Assembly (NCBI GenBank): GCA_022071975.1
Contig: JAJVIO010000089.1
Span: forward strand, 1 to 39,796
DNA length: 39,796 nucleotides
Source of the DNA: Planctomycetota bacterium
GTDB lineage: Bacteria > Planctomycetota > UBA8742 > UBA2392
Direction of reading: 5' to 3'
How positions within the stretch are numbered: the first letter of the stretch is position 1; every line of letters starts with the position of its first letter. Both the position numbers and the translations under genes were made by a program. Shown one piece after another: positions 24,662 through 33,693 of this stretch. The notes beneath the pieces are model-generated. The model did not search any database. It had not been told where the DNA came from and saw nothing but the letters and a program-made list of their open reading frames with translations.

Positions 24662-25756
24662 ATGACTTCGGCCGTGTACGCCGCGCTGACCGATCCCAGC
24701 GAGTTCGGCGCTTGCGTGCGCCCCCAGCCGGTTGAGCCCGCCTTGCCCGCGCCACCCGCCGATCTGCACGCCGCGCTCCTGAAGGCCGTTGGCACGTGCG
24801 GCGACGCCGTGTTCTGCCTGAGCGGCGGTCTGGATTCATCGCTGCTGCTGGCGCTTGCGCTGGAGGCCGGGCTGAGGCCGCGCGCGGCCACACTGGTGTT
24901 CAATCAACCCGACGCAGAAACCGAGCGCGCCCGCCTGGTGGCGCGAACGCTGGGCGTGCCGCTCGCCGAAGTCACCGTACACGCATCCGAGCTGCCCGCC
25001 GCGCTGGAGCCCGCCACCCGCGCCGCCCGCACCGTGGTCTACAACGGGCGCGCGGTCACCAAGTTTCTGTTCTGGCAGAAGCTGGGCGCGAAGGACGCCG
25101 TCAGCGGCGTGGGCGCCGACGAAGTGTTCATCGGCCAGCCCGCCAAGCTGGCCTGCAACCCGGGCGAACCGCCCCCCTTCCTGCAGCGCCGACGCGCCGA
25201 GTGCGCCGAGGGGGCAAAGCTGCTGCGCGAACCGGCCGTCTTTGCCGAGCCGGCATGCCCCGGAAACTGCCTGCGCTGGGCCCAGCGCCTGCTGTGGCGC
25301 GTGGAAACCCTGCCCGGCACCATCGCCGTGGAGTGCGACACCGCGGCCGGCGCGGGCGTGCGCGTGCTGCTTCCTTATATAGAAGCAAGTGTGCGGGCAT
25401 GGGCGGATGCACGGCCGGTCAGCGACTTATGCCAGGGCGACATCGGCAAGCTGCCCCTGCGCAAACTGGCGGAGGGCCGACTGCCTGGCGAGGTCCTGCA
25501 GGCGCCCAAGCAGCCAGTGCTGGCGCAGCCCCAGCCCGGCCCCGCCCACGAGGCATGGTGCGCCGCGCTGGCAAGCGTGCTGACGCCCGAGCGCCTGGCG
25601 CCGCTGCGGGTGGTTGAACCCGCGGCCGTGGCCGCCTGCCTGGCGCGCTTTGCGGAAACGGCCGACGGCACGCTGGATCGCGTGCTGCTGAAACTATCAT
25701 CGCTGGTGGTGCTGCGGGAAAGTTACGGGGAGGCTGCATGGCACGCATCGTCCTGA
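24662..25756 (+). CDS. Asparagine-synthetase-like ATP-dependent ligase without glutaminase domain
   Basis: 364 residues from the ATG at 24662; a GTG at 24644 in the same frame is an alternative. The PP-loop SGGLDSS (54-60) and the later SGVGADEVFIG (148-158) are the adenylation motifs of the asparagine synthetase B C-terminal domain. The N-terminal glutamine amidotransferase domain of about 200 residues is missing. Stand-alone domains of this kind make amide bonds in secondary metabolism or sugar modification (beta-lactam synthetase and lasso cyclase are relatives). An amine or ammonia donor must come from elsewhere. It overlaps the glycosyltransferase start by 19 bases. Confidence 0.85.
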   Translation: MTSAVYAALTDPSEFGACVRPQPVEPALPAPPADLHAALLKAVGTCGDAVFCLSGGLDSSLLLALALEAGLRPRAATLVFNQPDAETERARLVARTLGVPLAEVTVHASELPAALEPATRAARTVVYNGRAVTKFLFWQKLGAKDAVSGVGADEVFIGQPAKLACNPGEPPPFLQRRRAECAEGAKLLREPAVFAEPACPGNCLRWAQRLLWRVETLPGTIAVECDTAAGAGVRVLLPYIEASVRAWADARPVSDLCQGDIGKLPLRKLAEGRLPGEVLQAPKQPVLAQPQPGPAHEAWCAALASVLTPERLAPLRVVEPAAVAACLARFAETADGTLDRVLLKLSSLVVLRESYGEAAWHASS

Positions 25757-26928
25757 TGTCCACCATGGAGAAAGGGCACGTGAACCCGGTGGTTGGCGTG
25801 GCCCAGTGGCTGCGGCGCATGGGGCACACGGTGGGCTGGCTGTGCATCCCGCACCCCGAGGAGCAAGTACGCAGGCTGGACGTCGAGGTGCTGCCCTTCG
25901 ACCCGCCGCCGCCGCCGGAGCTGCCCACCCGCGGCGAAGAGATCGCCGCCCTGGTGCGCGACAACGAACGCCTGCGCCCCTGGCTCAAAACCCTGCTGCT
26001 TGACGCAGTGCCCTCGCAGATCGAGCCGGTGCGCCAGAGCCTGCGCGGCTGGCGGCCCGACCTGGTGGCGCTGGACCCCATGTTGTACCAGGGGGTGATC
26101 GCCGCGCGGGCCGAGGGCATTGCACTGGCGACCATCTCGTCATCGCTGAACCCGGCCACGCCCGCCAGCCTGGACACCCCGCACACCCGCAACGTGCGCA
26201 GCATCGAGGCCGAGCGCAGCGCGCTGTTCGCGCAACACGGCATCGAGGACGATTTCCGCCTGTGTGACTGGCGCGCGCCGCGGGTGAACGTGGTGTTCGC
26301 CACACGCGAGTACCTGGGCGAGCTGGCCGACGTGCCGCCCAACGTGCAGCTGGTCGGCCCCAGCCTGCCGCCCGGCCCCCGCGGCGACGAGCCGGATTTC
26401 GACTGGTCGCGCCTCGACGGCCGCCCGTTGCTGTATGTCTCGTTCGGGAGCCAGATTTTCCACCAGCCGGAGCTGTTCGGCAAACTCGCGCGCGCCAGCG
26501 CAGGCCTGGGCGTGCAACTGCTGCTGAGCGCCGGGCCGCTGGCTGAATCGTCCTGGGCGCGTGAGCTGCCGCAGCACGTGCTGGCCGTGAAGTATGTGCC
26601 GCAACTGCAGGTGCTGAAGCGCGCCCGAGCGTTCGTGACTCATGGCGGCGCCAACTCGATCATGGAGGCTCTCTACCACGGCGTGCCGCTGTTGCAGAGC
26701 CCGGTGTGCAATGACCAGTTCCTGCAGGCGGAGTTTTTGCGGCGCTCCGGCGCGGGTGTGGTGCTGGACCTGTACTCGGCCGACGAGGCGCAGGTGCATG
26801 AGAAGCTGGCCGGCCTGCTGCGCGACGACGCGCCCCAGCGCAAGGCCATTGCGCCGATCCAGGCCAGCTACCGGGCCCACGACGGCGCGCGCAAGACCGC
26901 CGAGCTGCTGCACGCACTGGTGAGTTGA
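25738..26928 (+). CDS. UDP-glycosyltransferase (GT1, macrolide-type)
   Basis: 396 residues; ribosome site GGGGAGG before the ATG. GT-B fold signs: N-terminal ARIVLMSTMEKGHVNPVVGVA; central LLYVSFGSQIFH; and the nucleotide-sugar site LAVKYVPQLQVLKRARAFVTHGGANSIMEALYHG (split: VPQLQVL, FVTHGGANSIMEAL) with GVPLLQSPVCNDQFLQAE. This is the UGT/MGT family that transfers sugars to small lipophilic acceptors. It has neighbours for sugar phosphorylation-like and deacetylation chemistry, so a glycosylated product is plausible. Donor and acceptor are unknown. Confidence 0.88.
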   Translation: MARIVLMSTMEKGHVNPVVGVAQWLRRMGHTVGWLCIPHPEEQVRRLDVEVLPFDPPPPPELPTRGEEIAALVRDNERLRPWLKTLLLDAVPSQIEPVRQSLRGWRPDLVALDPMLYQGVIAARAEGIALATISSSLNPATPASLDTPHTRNVRSIEAERSALFAQHGIEDDFRLCDWRAPRVNVVFATREYLGELADVPPNVQLVGPSLPPGPRGDEPDFDWSRLDGRPLLYVSFGSQIFHQPELFGKLARASAGLGVQLLLSAGPLAESSWARELPQHVLAVKYVPQLQVLKRARAFVTHGGANSIMEALYHGVPLLQSPVCNDQFLQAEFLRRSGAGVVLDLYSADEAQVHEKLAGLLRDDAPQRKAIAPIQASYRAHDGARKTAELLHALVS

Positions 26929-27740
26929 TGGACGCCGCGCCGATCATCGAGCGCTTCCGCGCGCCGGGCATCACGCCCGCCGAGGTGTGGGACTTGCACC
27001 TGAACGACCGCGCGTTCTGGCAGCACGTGGGCAGCACGCGCCTGGCCGAGCTACGCGAAGCCGGCCGCAGCGAGTCCGCCATAGCCGCGGAGTTTGCGCA
27101 GGTGATCTCGGGTGCGCTGCCGCTGATCGCCGAGCGCCTGGGCGCTTTCCAGCGTGTTGTGCTGGCCGGCGGTCTCACCCTGCTTGGGGGCTTGAGCGTG
27201 CAGGGTGCCGCCGTGCTACCGGGCGGGGAGTTCTGCGCGGCCGGCGCCGCCGACTCGGATGCCGAGCTGGTGGTCGACATCGGCCAGACCGCGCACAAGC
27301 TGGCGCTGGGGCCGCAACGCGTCTCGATCCCGCGCGACCTGCGGCGCTGCCCGCTGGTCACCGTGGAGCATCACGCAGACCTCAGCCCGCAGAGCATCGC
27401 CGAGCTTGGTGACGCGGCCTGCGAGTTTGCGGCTCAATCCATCGCGCGCGGCCTGCAACTGGGCGAGGCGCATACGTTATGGCTGGCACTGCCTGTGGCA
27501 CTGAACGACGCGCTGCTACCGGGCGACTGCACCTACCCTGGCTGGGAGGGCGACGCCGGGCTGGTGCGCCGCATGCTGGCGCGCGCGTGTGAACTTGCAG
27601 GGCGCGCGCCAGAACGGGTGAAGGTCGCCAACGACGCCGAGCTGGCGGCACTGGCGGCGCGCAAGGCCGGCCTGTGCGCCGGGCGCACGCTGGTGTTGAC
27701 GCTGGGGTTCGGGCCGGGGGCCGCTGTGGTGGACGCATGA
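26928..27740 (+). CDS. ASKHA-fold protein, sugar-kinase (ROK)-like
   Basis: 270 residues from the ATG at 26928, overlapping the glycosyltransferase stop (TGATG). ELVVDIGQTAHKLALG resembles the first phosphate loop of actin-like kinases, VANDAELAALAARKAG the conserved Asn-Asp region of ROK kinases, and LVLTLGFGPGAAVVD the second phosphate/adenosine region. An N-terminal 80-residue helical part is extra. The typical ROK zinc site (CxCGxxGC) is missing and the order looks shortened, so it may be a divergent kinase or a pseudo-kinase. It ends in ATGA overlap with the deacetylase. Confidence 0.65.
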   Translation: MDAAPIIERFRAPGITPAEVWDLHLNDRAFWQHVGSTRLAELREAGRSESAIAAEFAQVISGALPLIAERLGAFQRVVLAGGLTLLGGLSVQGAAVLPGGEFCAAGAADSDAELVVDIGQTAHKLALGPQRVSIPRDLRRCPLVTVEHHADLSPQSIAELGDAACEFAAQSIARGLQLGEAHTLWLALPVALNDALLPGDCTYPGWEGDAGLVRRMLARACELAGRAPERVKVANDAELAALAARKAGLCAGRTLVLTLGFGPGAAVVDA

Positions 27741-28573
27741 AGCTCAAGCACTACGACAGCGTCTACTTTTCGCCGCACCTGGACGACGTGGCGCTGTCGT
27801 GCCCGTGCACGCTGTTGCGTGAGGTCGAAGCCGGCGCGCGCGTGCTGGTGGCCACGCTGTTCTCGCACCCGGGTCCCGCCGACGCCGGGCCCTTCCGCCG
27901 CGACGATTACCCCGCGCGCTGGGCCGAGGACGCCCGCGCCATGCAGGCACTTGGCGCCGAATACGTCCATGCCGGGCTGCTGGACGCGCCTTTCCGCAGC
28001 AGCCTGTACCACAACTTTGAGGGCATCCTGTTCGGCCGCGACCCGGGCGACGCGGCAACCTTGCAACGGGCCAGGGCAGTCGTCGCGGACATCCTGGAGC
28101 AAGCCACGCCGCGACGCGTATACGCGCCGCTGGGCGTCGGCGAGCACATCGACCACCGCCTCACCCACGAAGCGGCGCCGCCCGGCAGCCTGTTCTACGA
28201 GGACCGGCCCTACGCCTTCGTGCGCGACGCCGTCGAGTTTCGCCTGGCCGTGCTGGGCGCGGGCCCGGTGCCGGACCTCAAGGCCGGCTTCTTCCACTCG
28301 CTGCTGCAAGGGCCCATGGCGGCCGCGTTCTACGGTACCCCCGCGCAGCAGCAGGCCGTGCGCGCAGGCTTCCGGCGTATGGCCTCGCAGTGTCCGCCGG
28401 TCACACGGTATGCGAGCGCGCGCAGTGAACTCAGCGATGCCGCCCACGCGCAGGCGATCGCTGAACTGTACGTTTCGCAGCTCGAGCCGATTCTGGGTGG
28501 TCCCGGCCGCTACGCACAGGCCGCCACGGCTGAAGGTCCATACGCCGAACGTCTCTGGACGCTTCCGGAGTAA
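27737..28573 (+). CDS. PIG-L family deacetylase
   Basis: 278 residues from the ATG at 27737, overlapping the previous stop (ATGA). Zinc motif SPHLDDVALSCP (PHxDD) near residue 13 and the later VGEHIDHRLTHEA (HxDH) are the family signature. These enzymes remove N-acetyl groups from amino sugars in GPI-like lipids, mycothiol, bacillithiol or glycosylated antibiotics. Acting after the glycosyltransferase on an N-acetyl-sugar conjugate would be a natural role here, but this is inferred from gene order. Last gene of the run. Confidence 0.88.
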   Translation: MKLKHYDSVYFSPHLDDVALSCPCTLLREVEAGARVLVATLFSHPGPADAGPFRRDDYPARWAEDARAMQALGAEYVHAGLLDAPFRSSLYHNFEGILFGRDPGDAATLQRARAVVADILEQATPRRVYAPLGVGEHIDHRLTHEAAPPGSLFYEDRPYAFVRDAVEFRLAVLGAGPVPDLKAGFFHSLLQGPMAAAFYGTPAQQQAVRAGFRRMASQCPPVTRYASARSELSDAAHAQAIAELYVSQLEPILGGPGRYAQAATAEGPYAERLWTLPE

Positions 28574-28652
28574 AATGTAATATAAATCACACTCACTGTT
28601 GCACCGAGTATCCGCAACCGGGCTGGTTCTTTTTGCTCCAGACAAACTGGGA

Positions 28653-30596
28653 ATGGCCATGCCCCGCGGCAACCCGATCAGGCCAGCGCGCCGACGGCAG
28701 CCATCACGGCCCCGCGCCTCGCGGTGTGGAGACAGTCTGTTTGACGCTTCGCCCCTGGGCAAGCTGGAGCTCGACGCCGAGGATGCGATCGTGCGGGCCA
28801 ACCCGGCGCTTGGCGCGATGCTGGGCGCCAGGCCCAAGGCGCTTGTCTGCAAAGATTTCACGGGCTTCGTCGCCTCCGACTCGCTGGAGGATTTCCGGGC
28901 GTTCCGCGTACGCGGGCGTGACAGCGCCGAGTTGCAACTGCAGAGCGCGGCTGGAGAGCCCATCCCGGCGCGCCTGTCGTTGATCCAATCGCTCGGGCGC
29001 GGACGCGCGCTGCTGGCGGTTTCCGACCTGCGCGAGCTCGAGGAGGCCCGCACCCGGCTGAACGAGCAAGAGCGCGAGTTGCGCGCGGCGCGCCGCCAGC
29101 TGGAACGGTCGGGCCGCCGCGAGCACGACTATCTTGAGATCGCGGACGTGATCATGGTCGGGCTGAACACGACCGGGGAAATCACGTTGCTGAATCGCAG
29201 AGGCTGCGAACTGTTGGGGTACGAAGAGCACGAGGCGCTGCGTCGCAACTGGTACGAGCTGGTCTCCCGCGGGGACGAGCGGCGGGAAGCCTTCCAGCGT
29301 GCCATCGCCGAAAACCAGCCGCTGCCGGAGTTCGTGACCGGTACGGTGCGCACGCGTGACGGGCAGGAGCGCCAGATCCGCTGGCACAACATGACTCTGC
29401 GCGACGCCCATGGGCGCATCGAGGGCACGCTTTCCTCCGGCGTGGATATCACCGAGCAGCTGCGCACCGAGCAGCGCCTGCAACGCAGCCAGGCGGCGCT
29501 GGTCAACACGCGCCAGAAGCTGGACCTGTACGAGAGCATGATGGTGGCGGTGGTCGAAAACGCCGCCGACGCGGTGCTCACCATCAGCCCCGAGGGGCTG
29601 ATCCAGACCGTCAACCGGGCCGCGCTGCGCATGTTCGGCTACGCTGAGCATGAACTGGTCGGGAAGCATGCCTCCGTGCTGCTGCCGCCGCCCGCGCACC
29701 CGCAGCACGACGGCAAGCTGGCGGGGGCGCTGCGCGATGACCTCGGGCAGCTTGTCGGCGACGGGCGCGAGACGTTTGCGACCCGCAGCACCGGTGAGAA
29801 CTTCCCTGTACACCTGTCCGTGGGCGACATCAGCGACTCCGCCACGCGCGTCTACACCGGTGTGCTGCGGGACTTGACCCGCGAGAAACAGCTGCAGAAG
29901 AAGCTGCAGGAACAGGAGGCGCTGGCAAGCCTGGGGCGCATGGCGGCCGTGGTCGCGCACGAGGTGCGCAACCCGCTGGCCGGCATTTCCGGGGTGATCC
30001 AGGTGTTCCGCGACCGGCTGGCGCCGGACAGTCCCGAGCGCGGGGTGCTGGCCGAAGTGCTGTCACGCATCGACGCGCTGGTGGAGACCATCCAGGAGCT
30101 GCTGTTGTACGCGCGCCCGCGCGAATTGCGGCCGGCGCCGGTGGCGCTCGCCGAGTTGCTGGCCCAGACGGCGCGACTGGTGGCCGAAGACCCGCGCTTC
30201 AGCGCGGTGGACGTGCGTGTGACCGACGCCGGGCTGACGCTGCGCCTCGATGCCGACTATTTTCGTGAAGCGCTGCTGAACCTGATGATCAACGCCGCGC
30301 AGGCCATGAACGGCAACGGCGTCATCCGCGTGACAGTCGAAACGCTCGACGGGCTGGCGCGCATTCGCGTGGCGGACAACGGCCCGGGCATCGCGCCGGA
30401 GATCCGTGAAAAGGTGTTCGACGCGTTCTTCACCACCAAGGGGCGCGGCACCGGCCTGGGGCTGGCGCTGGTCAAGAGCGTGGTCGAGCGCCACGGCGGC
30501 CAGGTCGGCATCGAATGCCCCGAAAGCGGCGGAACCGTCGTCACGCTTACCCTGCCGGACACCGGTGCTACAGCGCAAACACTTTCCCGCGGGTGA
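28653..30596 (+). CDS. PAS-domain sensor histidine kinase
   Basis: 647 residues from the ATG at 28653; another ATG at 28659 and an upstream TTG at 28599 are possible. Three PAS-like domains lie at about 28-120, 150-275 and 300-410. HisKA follows with VVAHEVRNPLAG (phospho-acceptor His436), then HATPase with NLMINAAQAM (N box), VADNGPGI (G1) and GTGLGLALVKSVV (G2). No membrane helix is seen, so it senses a cytoplasmic signal. A long linker coiled coil lies near residues 120-150. No response regulator is adjacent. Its last 29 bases overlap the convergent dihydroorotase-like gene. Confidence 0.88.
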   Translation: MAMPRGNPIRPARRRQPSRPRASRCGDSLFDASPLGKLELDAEDAIVRANPALGAMLGARPKALVCKDFTGFVASDSLEDFRAFRVRGRDSAELQLQSAAGEPIPARLSLIQSLGRGRALLAVSDLRELEEARTRLNEQERELRAARRQLERSGRREHDYLEIADVIMVGLNTTGEITLLNRRGCELLGYEEHEALRRNWYELVSRGDERREAFQRAIAENQPLPEFVTGTVRTRDGQERQIRWHNMTLRDAHGRIEGTLSSGVDITEQLRTEQRLQRSQAALVNTRQKLDLYESMMVAVVENAADAVLTISPEGLIQTVNRAALRMFGYAEHELVGKHASVLLPPPAHPQHDGKLAGALRDDLGQLVGDGRETFATRSTGENFPVHLSVGDISDSATRVYTGVLRDLTREKQLQKKLQEQEALASLGRMAAVVAHEVRNPLAGISGVIQVFRDRLAPDSPERGVLAEVLSRIDALVETIQELLLYARPRELRPAPVALAELLAQTARLVAEDPRFSAVDVRVTDAGLTLRLDADYFREALLNLMINAAQAMNGNGVIRVTVETLDGLARIRVADNGPGIAPEIREKVFDAFFTTKGRGTGLGLALVKSVVERHGGQVGIECPESGGTVVTLTLPDTGATAQTLSRG

Positions 30597-31878
30597 TGGT
30601 GAACTTCGCCTTACCCATCAGCGTTTGGCCGATGAACGGCGAGTTCTTGCGAGCACTGGTCAGCGTCTCGGGCGTGACTTCCCACTGCGCCTTGGGGTCA
30701 AACACGCACAGGTCGCCGTCGAAGCCCTCCGTGATCGCGCCCTTTCTGTGGTGCAGGCGCATCACGCGGGCGGGATTGATGGTCAGCTTGGCCAGCGCCT
30801 CGGGCAGCGTCAGGTCGCCGGTTTCGACCAGGTGGGTGATGACCGCCGCCAGGGTGGTTTCCAGGCCGACGACGCCGAACGGCGCGCGGCCGAACTCCAG
30901 CTCTTTCTCCTGCGGCGGCACCGGGCGATGGCCCGAGGAGATGCAGTCGATCACGCCTTCAATCAGCCCGCGCTTCAGCCAGGCGATGTCGCCCGCGGTG
31001 CGGAACGGCGGGAATACTTTGAAGTTGGTGTCGTAGGCGCGGCGCACGACTTCGTCCGTGAACGCCAGGTGGTGGGCGCAGACTTCGGCTGTGACTTTCA
31101 CCTTCAGTTTGCGGGCGCGCTTGACGGCGCGCACGGCGTTGCGAGTGGTCAGCTTGGCGGCGTGATAGTGGCAGCCCGCCTCGCGCGCGAACATGCAGGC
31201 CTGCGCGATGGCCAGCTCCTCGGCGACGGCCGGCATGCCGGGCAAGCCGGCCAGGGTGGCCTCAAAGCCTGCATTCATGGCGCCGGTCGCGAGGCCGGGG
31301 TCCTGTGCGTACTCGATCACCGCGCGGTCGAACATCGCGGCGTAGCGCATGCCGCGCAGCACGCCGCCCGGCTCGTCGGTGGCGCGCTGCTCGTCACTGA
31401 AGGCGACCGCGCCGGCCTCGATCAGCTGGCCGATCTCGGCCAGTTCTTTGCCCTCGCGGTTCTTGGTGAGTGCGCAGACCGGGTGCACCTCGGCGAAGCC
31501 GGCTTTCTCAGACTGCCGCTTTACGTAAAGCGCGGCGGCCACGTTGTCGAGCGGCGGGTCGGTGTCGGGCAGGCAGGCCACGGTGGTGAAGCCGCCGAAA
31601 ACCGCGACCTCGGCGCCGTGGGCGATGGTTTCCTCGCTGTCGTGGCCGGGCTCGCCCATGTGCACGCGCAGGTCGATCAGCCCGGGTGTTACCACAAGCC
31701 CCTTGGCTTCCACGGTGGTGACTTCGCTGACCTGCGGGTGTTTCTTGCGGATCGCGCTTTCCGTGTGTTTGCCGATGGCGGCGAACTGGCCGTCCACCAC
31801 CAGCACGTCGCCCACCGCGTCGTGGCCGCTGGCCGGGTCGATCACGCGGCCGCCCTTCACCAGGATCGCCTTGCTCAT
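30568..31878 (-). CDS. pyrX: Dihydroorotase-like protein, probably non-catalytic
   Basis: 436 residues, full length for type I dihydroorotase, with clear homology (GGRVIDPASG, APFGVVGLETTLAAVI, HHRKGAITEG). Key zinc and catalytic residues are changed: the HxH of the metal site reads R-V-H, the following Arg is Gly (VHMGEPG), the HCED-type His is Tyr (IEYAQDP), the HVST His looks replaced by Lys (KLTT), and TDHAPH reads SGHRPV, losing the catalytic Asp. Non-catalytic homologues (PyrX or pyrC') are known to hold ATCase in active assembly in some bacteria; pyrB lies two genes upstream. A true PyrC must be elsewhere. Start overlaps the hydrolase stop (ATGA). Confidence 0.8.
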   Translation of the reverse strand: MSKAILVKGGRVIDPASGHDAVGDVLVVDGQFAAIGKHTESAIRKKHPQVSEVTTVEAKGLVVTPGLIDLRVHMGEPGHDSEETIAHGAEVAVFGGFTTVACLPDTDPPLDNVAAALYVKRQSEKAGFAEVHPVCALTKNREGKELAEIGQLIEAGAVAFSDEQRATDEPGGVLRGMRYAAMFDRAVIEYAQDPGLATGAMNAGFEATLAGLPGMPAVAEELAIAQACMFAREAGCHYHAAKLTTRNAVRAVKRARKLKVKVTAEVCAHHLAFTDEVVRRAYDTNFKVFPPFRTAGDIAWLKRGLIEGVIDCISSGHRPVPPQEKELEFGRAPFGVVGLETTLAAVITHLVETGDLTLPEALAKLTINPARVMRLHHRKGAITEGFDGDLCVFDPKAQWEVTPETLTSARKNSPFIGQTLMGKAKFTITRGKVFAL

Positions 31879-32750
31879 TCGCGCGCTCCCAGGAACTCGT
31901 TGATGCGCGCGCGGATCTGCGCCGCGCGCGTTTCGTCGCTCCAGATGTCGTTGTGGCCCACGCCCGGCAGCGCCAGGTGCTGCTTGGGCCCGGGCAGCGC
32001 GGCGAACAGTTGCTCGCCTTGCGCGTAGGGTATGATGTCGTCAGCGTCGCCATGGAAGTGGAAGACCGGCAGCATGAGCTCCGGCGCGCGGCTGAGGTTG
32101 TCGTAGAGGTCGTAGACCAGCCACTCCGGCTTGCCCAGGTGCGAGAGGCGCAGGCTCGCCATGTCGCGCACGCTGGTGAAGGGCGCCTCCAGGATCAGCG
32201 CGGCGGGCGGGTTCTCGGCCAGCAACTCGGTGGCCAGCTTGATGGCCGGACCGCCACCGAGCGAGCGGCCCCACAAGATGATGCTTGAGGGACGCCACTT
32301 GAGCTCGTTGACGGCAAAAGCGTGCGCGGCACGGGCGTCGGCGTACAGGCCGGGTTCGCTGGGGCGGCCTTCACTGGCGCCGAAACCGCGGTAGTCAAAC
32401 AGCAGAAACTGGGCTTTCAGCGCCCGGCAGTGGGCCTCGTACATCGACGCCGAGGGGCCGACCTGCTCGCCGTTGCCCATGAACTGGATGATCTTGCGTG
32501 GCGCGGCGTCGTCGCCCTGCACCCAGCCGTAAAGCTTTACGCCATCGGCCGTGGTGAATTTGACTTCGCGCACGTCGCTGCGTTCGCGGGCCAGGGCGGG
32601 GCCGGTATCGGCGCCGTTTACCACACCGGGGTACAGGTTGGCGGCGTTCAGGTAGCGCACCCCGATCAGCAGCAGCGTCACCAGCAGCACGCCGGTCAGG
32701 CTGATGCGCAGGGCCAGGGGTGCAGGCTGTTTTACCGGCTCATCCGCCAT
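31875..32750 (-). CDS. Membrane-anchored alpha/beta hydrolase
   Basis: 291 residues; one N-terminal hydrophobic helix (about 15-35) anchors an alpha/beta-hydrolase domain. The oxyanion segment is IQFMGNGEQVG, the nucleophile elbow GRSLGGGP (Ser catalytic), the acid near FHGDADDIIPYAQG, and the His in LPGVGHNDIW. This is the abhydrolase/BEM46-like group with unknown substrate. It sits tightly between pyrB (11-base overlap) and the pyrX-like gene (ATGA), an unexpected guest in a pyrimidine operon. Confidence 0.82.
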   Translation of the reverse strand: MADEPVKQPAPLALRISLTGVLLVTLLLIGVRYLNAANLYPGVVNGADTGPALARERSDVREVKFTTADGVKLYGWVQGDDAAPRKIIQFMGNGEQVGPSASMYEAHCRALKAQFLLFDYRGFGASEGRPSEPGLYADARAAHAFAVNELKWRPSSIILWGRSLGGGPAIKLATELLAENPPAALILEAPFTSVRDMASLRLSHLGKPEWLVYDLYDNLSRAPELMLPVFHFHGDADDIIPYAQGEQLFAALPGPKQHLALPGVGHNDIWSDETRAAQIRARINEFLGARE

Positions 32751-33693
32751 GGCTCTCCCGCGCGGACTGCACCAGCATCAGGACCGCCATGCGCACGGCC
32801 AGGCCGTTGGTCACCTGGCGCAGGATCACGCTGTTTTCACCGTCGGCGACCTCGTGGCTGATTTCGATGCCGCGGTTGATGGGGCCGGGGTGCATGATCA
32901 CCACCTCGGACTTCATGCGCGACAGGCGTTTGCTGTCGATGCCGTACAGGTAGTGGTACTCGCGCACGCTGGGGAACAGGCCCTTGTTCTGGCGCTCCAT
33001 CTGGATGCGCAAGATGTTGAACACGTCGTAGTGGTCCAGCACTTCGTCCAGGTTGTGGTGGATGTTGACGCCCAGCTCACGGAACGCGCCGGGGATCAGC
33101 GTCTTGGGCCCGATCAGCCCTACCTCCGCGCCCAGCTTCCGCAGGCCCCAGATGTTGCTGCGCGCCACGCGGCTGTGTGTGATGTCGCCCACCAGCGCGA
33201 TCTTGCGGCCCGTCAGGTCGCCGAGCTTCTCGCGCATGGTGAAGATGTCCAGCAGGCCCTGGGTCGGGTGCTCGTGGGTGCCGTCGCCTGCGTTCACCAC
33301 GCAGGCGTCCAGGCTGCGCGCCAGCAGGGCCGGCGCGCCCGCCTGCTGGTGGCGGATGATCACGATGTCTACGCCCATGGCCTCCAGGTTGCGGCCGGTG
33401 TCCACCAGGCTCTCGCCTTTCACAGCGCTGCTGGCTTCCTTGACGATGTCCACGATGTCGGCGCTCAGGCGCTGGGCGGCGAGGCTGAAGCTGGTCTTGG
33501 TGCGTGTGGAGGGCTCAAAGAACAGGTTCAGCACCACCTTGCCGCGCAGGGCCGGGGCCTTCTTGATGCTGCGGGTGCTGATTTCCTTGAAGCCGGTGGC
33601 GGTGTCGAGCACGTGCTCGATTTCAGCGCGGCTGAGCTCTTCGAGACCCAGCAGGTCTTTGCGTGTCCATGCGCGGGCGGCGGTTTCAGGCAT
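32740..33693 (-). CDS. pyrB: Aspartate carbamoyltransferase catalytic subunit
   Basis: 317 residues from the ATG at 33693; a longer frame to 33813 runs through the leader structures and is rejected. Carbamoyl-phosphate binding FFEPSTRTKTSF, the HPTQ motif (GDGTHEHPTQGLLD), the aspartate-loop area QMERQNKGLF and HPGPINRG are all present. It makes carbamoyl-aspartate, the second step of pyrimidine synthesis. It is the first gene of an operon with a hydrolase and a dihydroorotase-like partner. No regulatory PyrI is encoded nearby, consistent with the class that needs a PyrX/PyrC partner. Confidence 0.93.
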   Translation of the reverse strand: MPETAARAWTRKDLLGLEELSRAEIEHVLDTATGFKEISTRSIKKAPALRGKVVLNLFFEPSTRTKTSFSLAAQRLSADIVDIVKEASSAVKGESLVDTGRNLEAMGVDIVIIRHQQAGAPALLARSLDACVVNAGDGTHEHPTQGLLDIFTMREKLGDLTGRKIALVGDITHSRVARSNIWGLRKLGAEVGLIGPKTLIPGAFRELGVNIHHNLDEVLDHYDVFNILRIQMERQNKGLFPSVREYHYLYGIDSKRLSRMKSEVVIMHPGPINRGIEISHEVADGENSVILRQVTNGLAVRMAVLMLVQSARESHGG

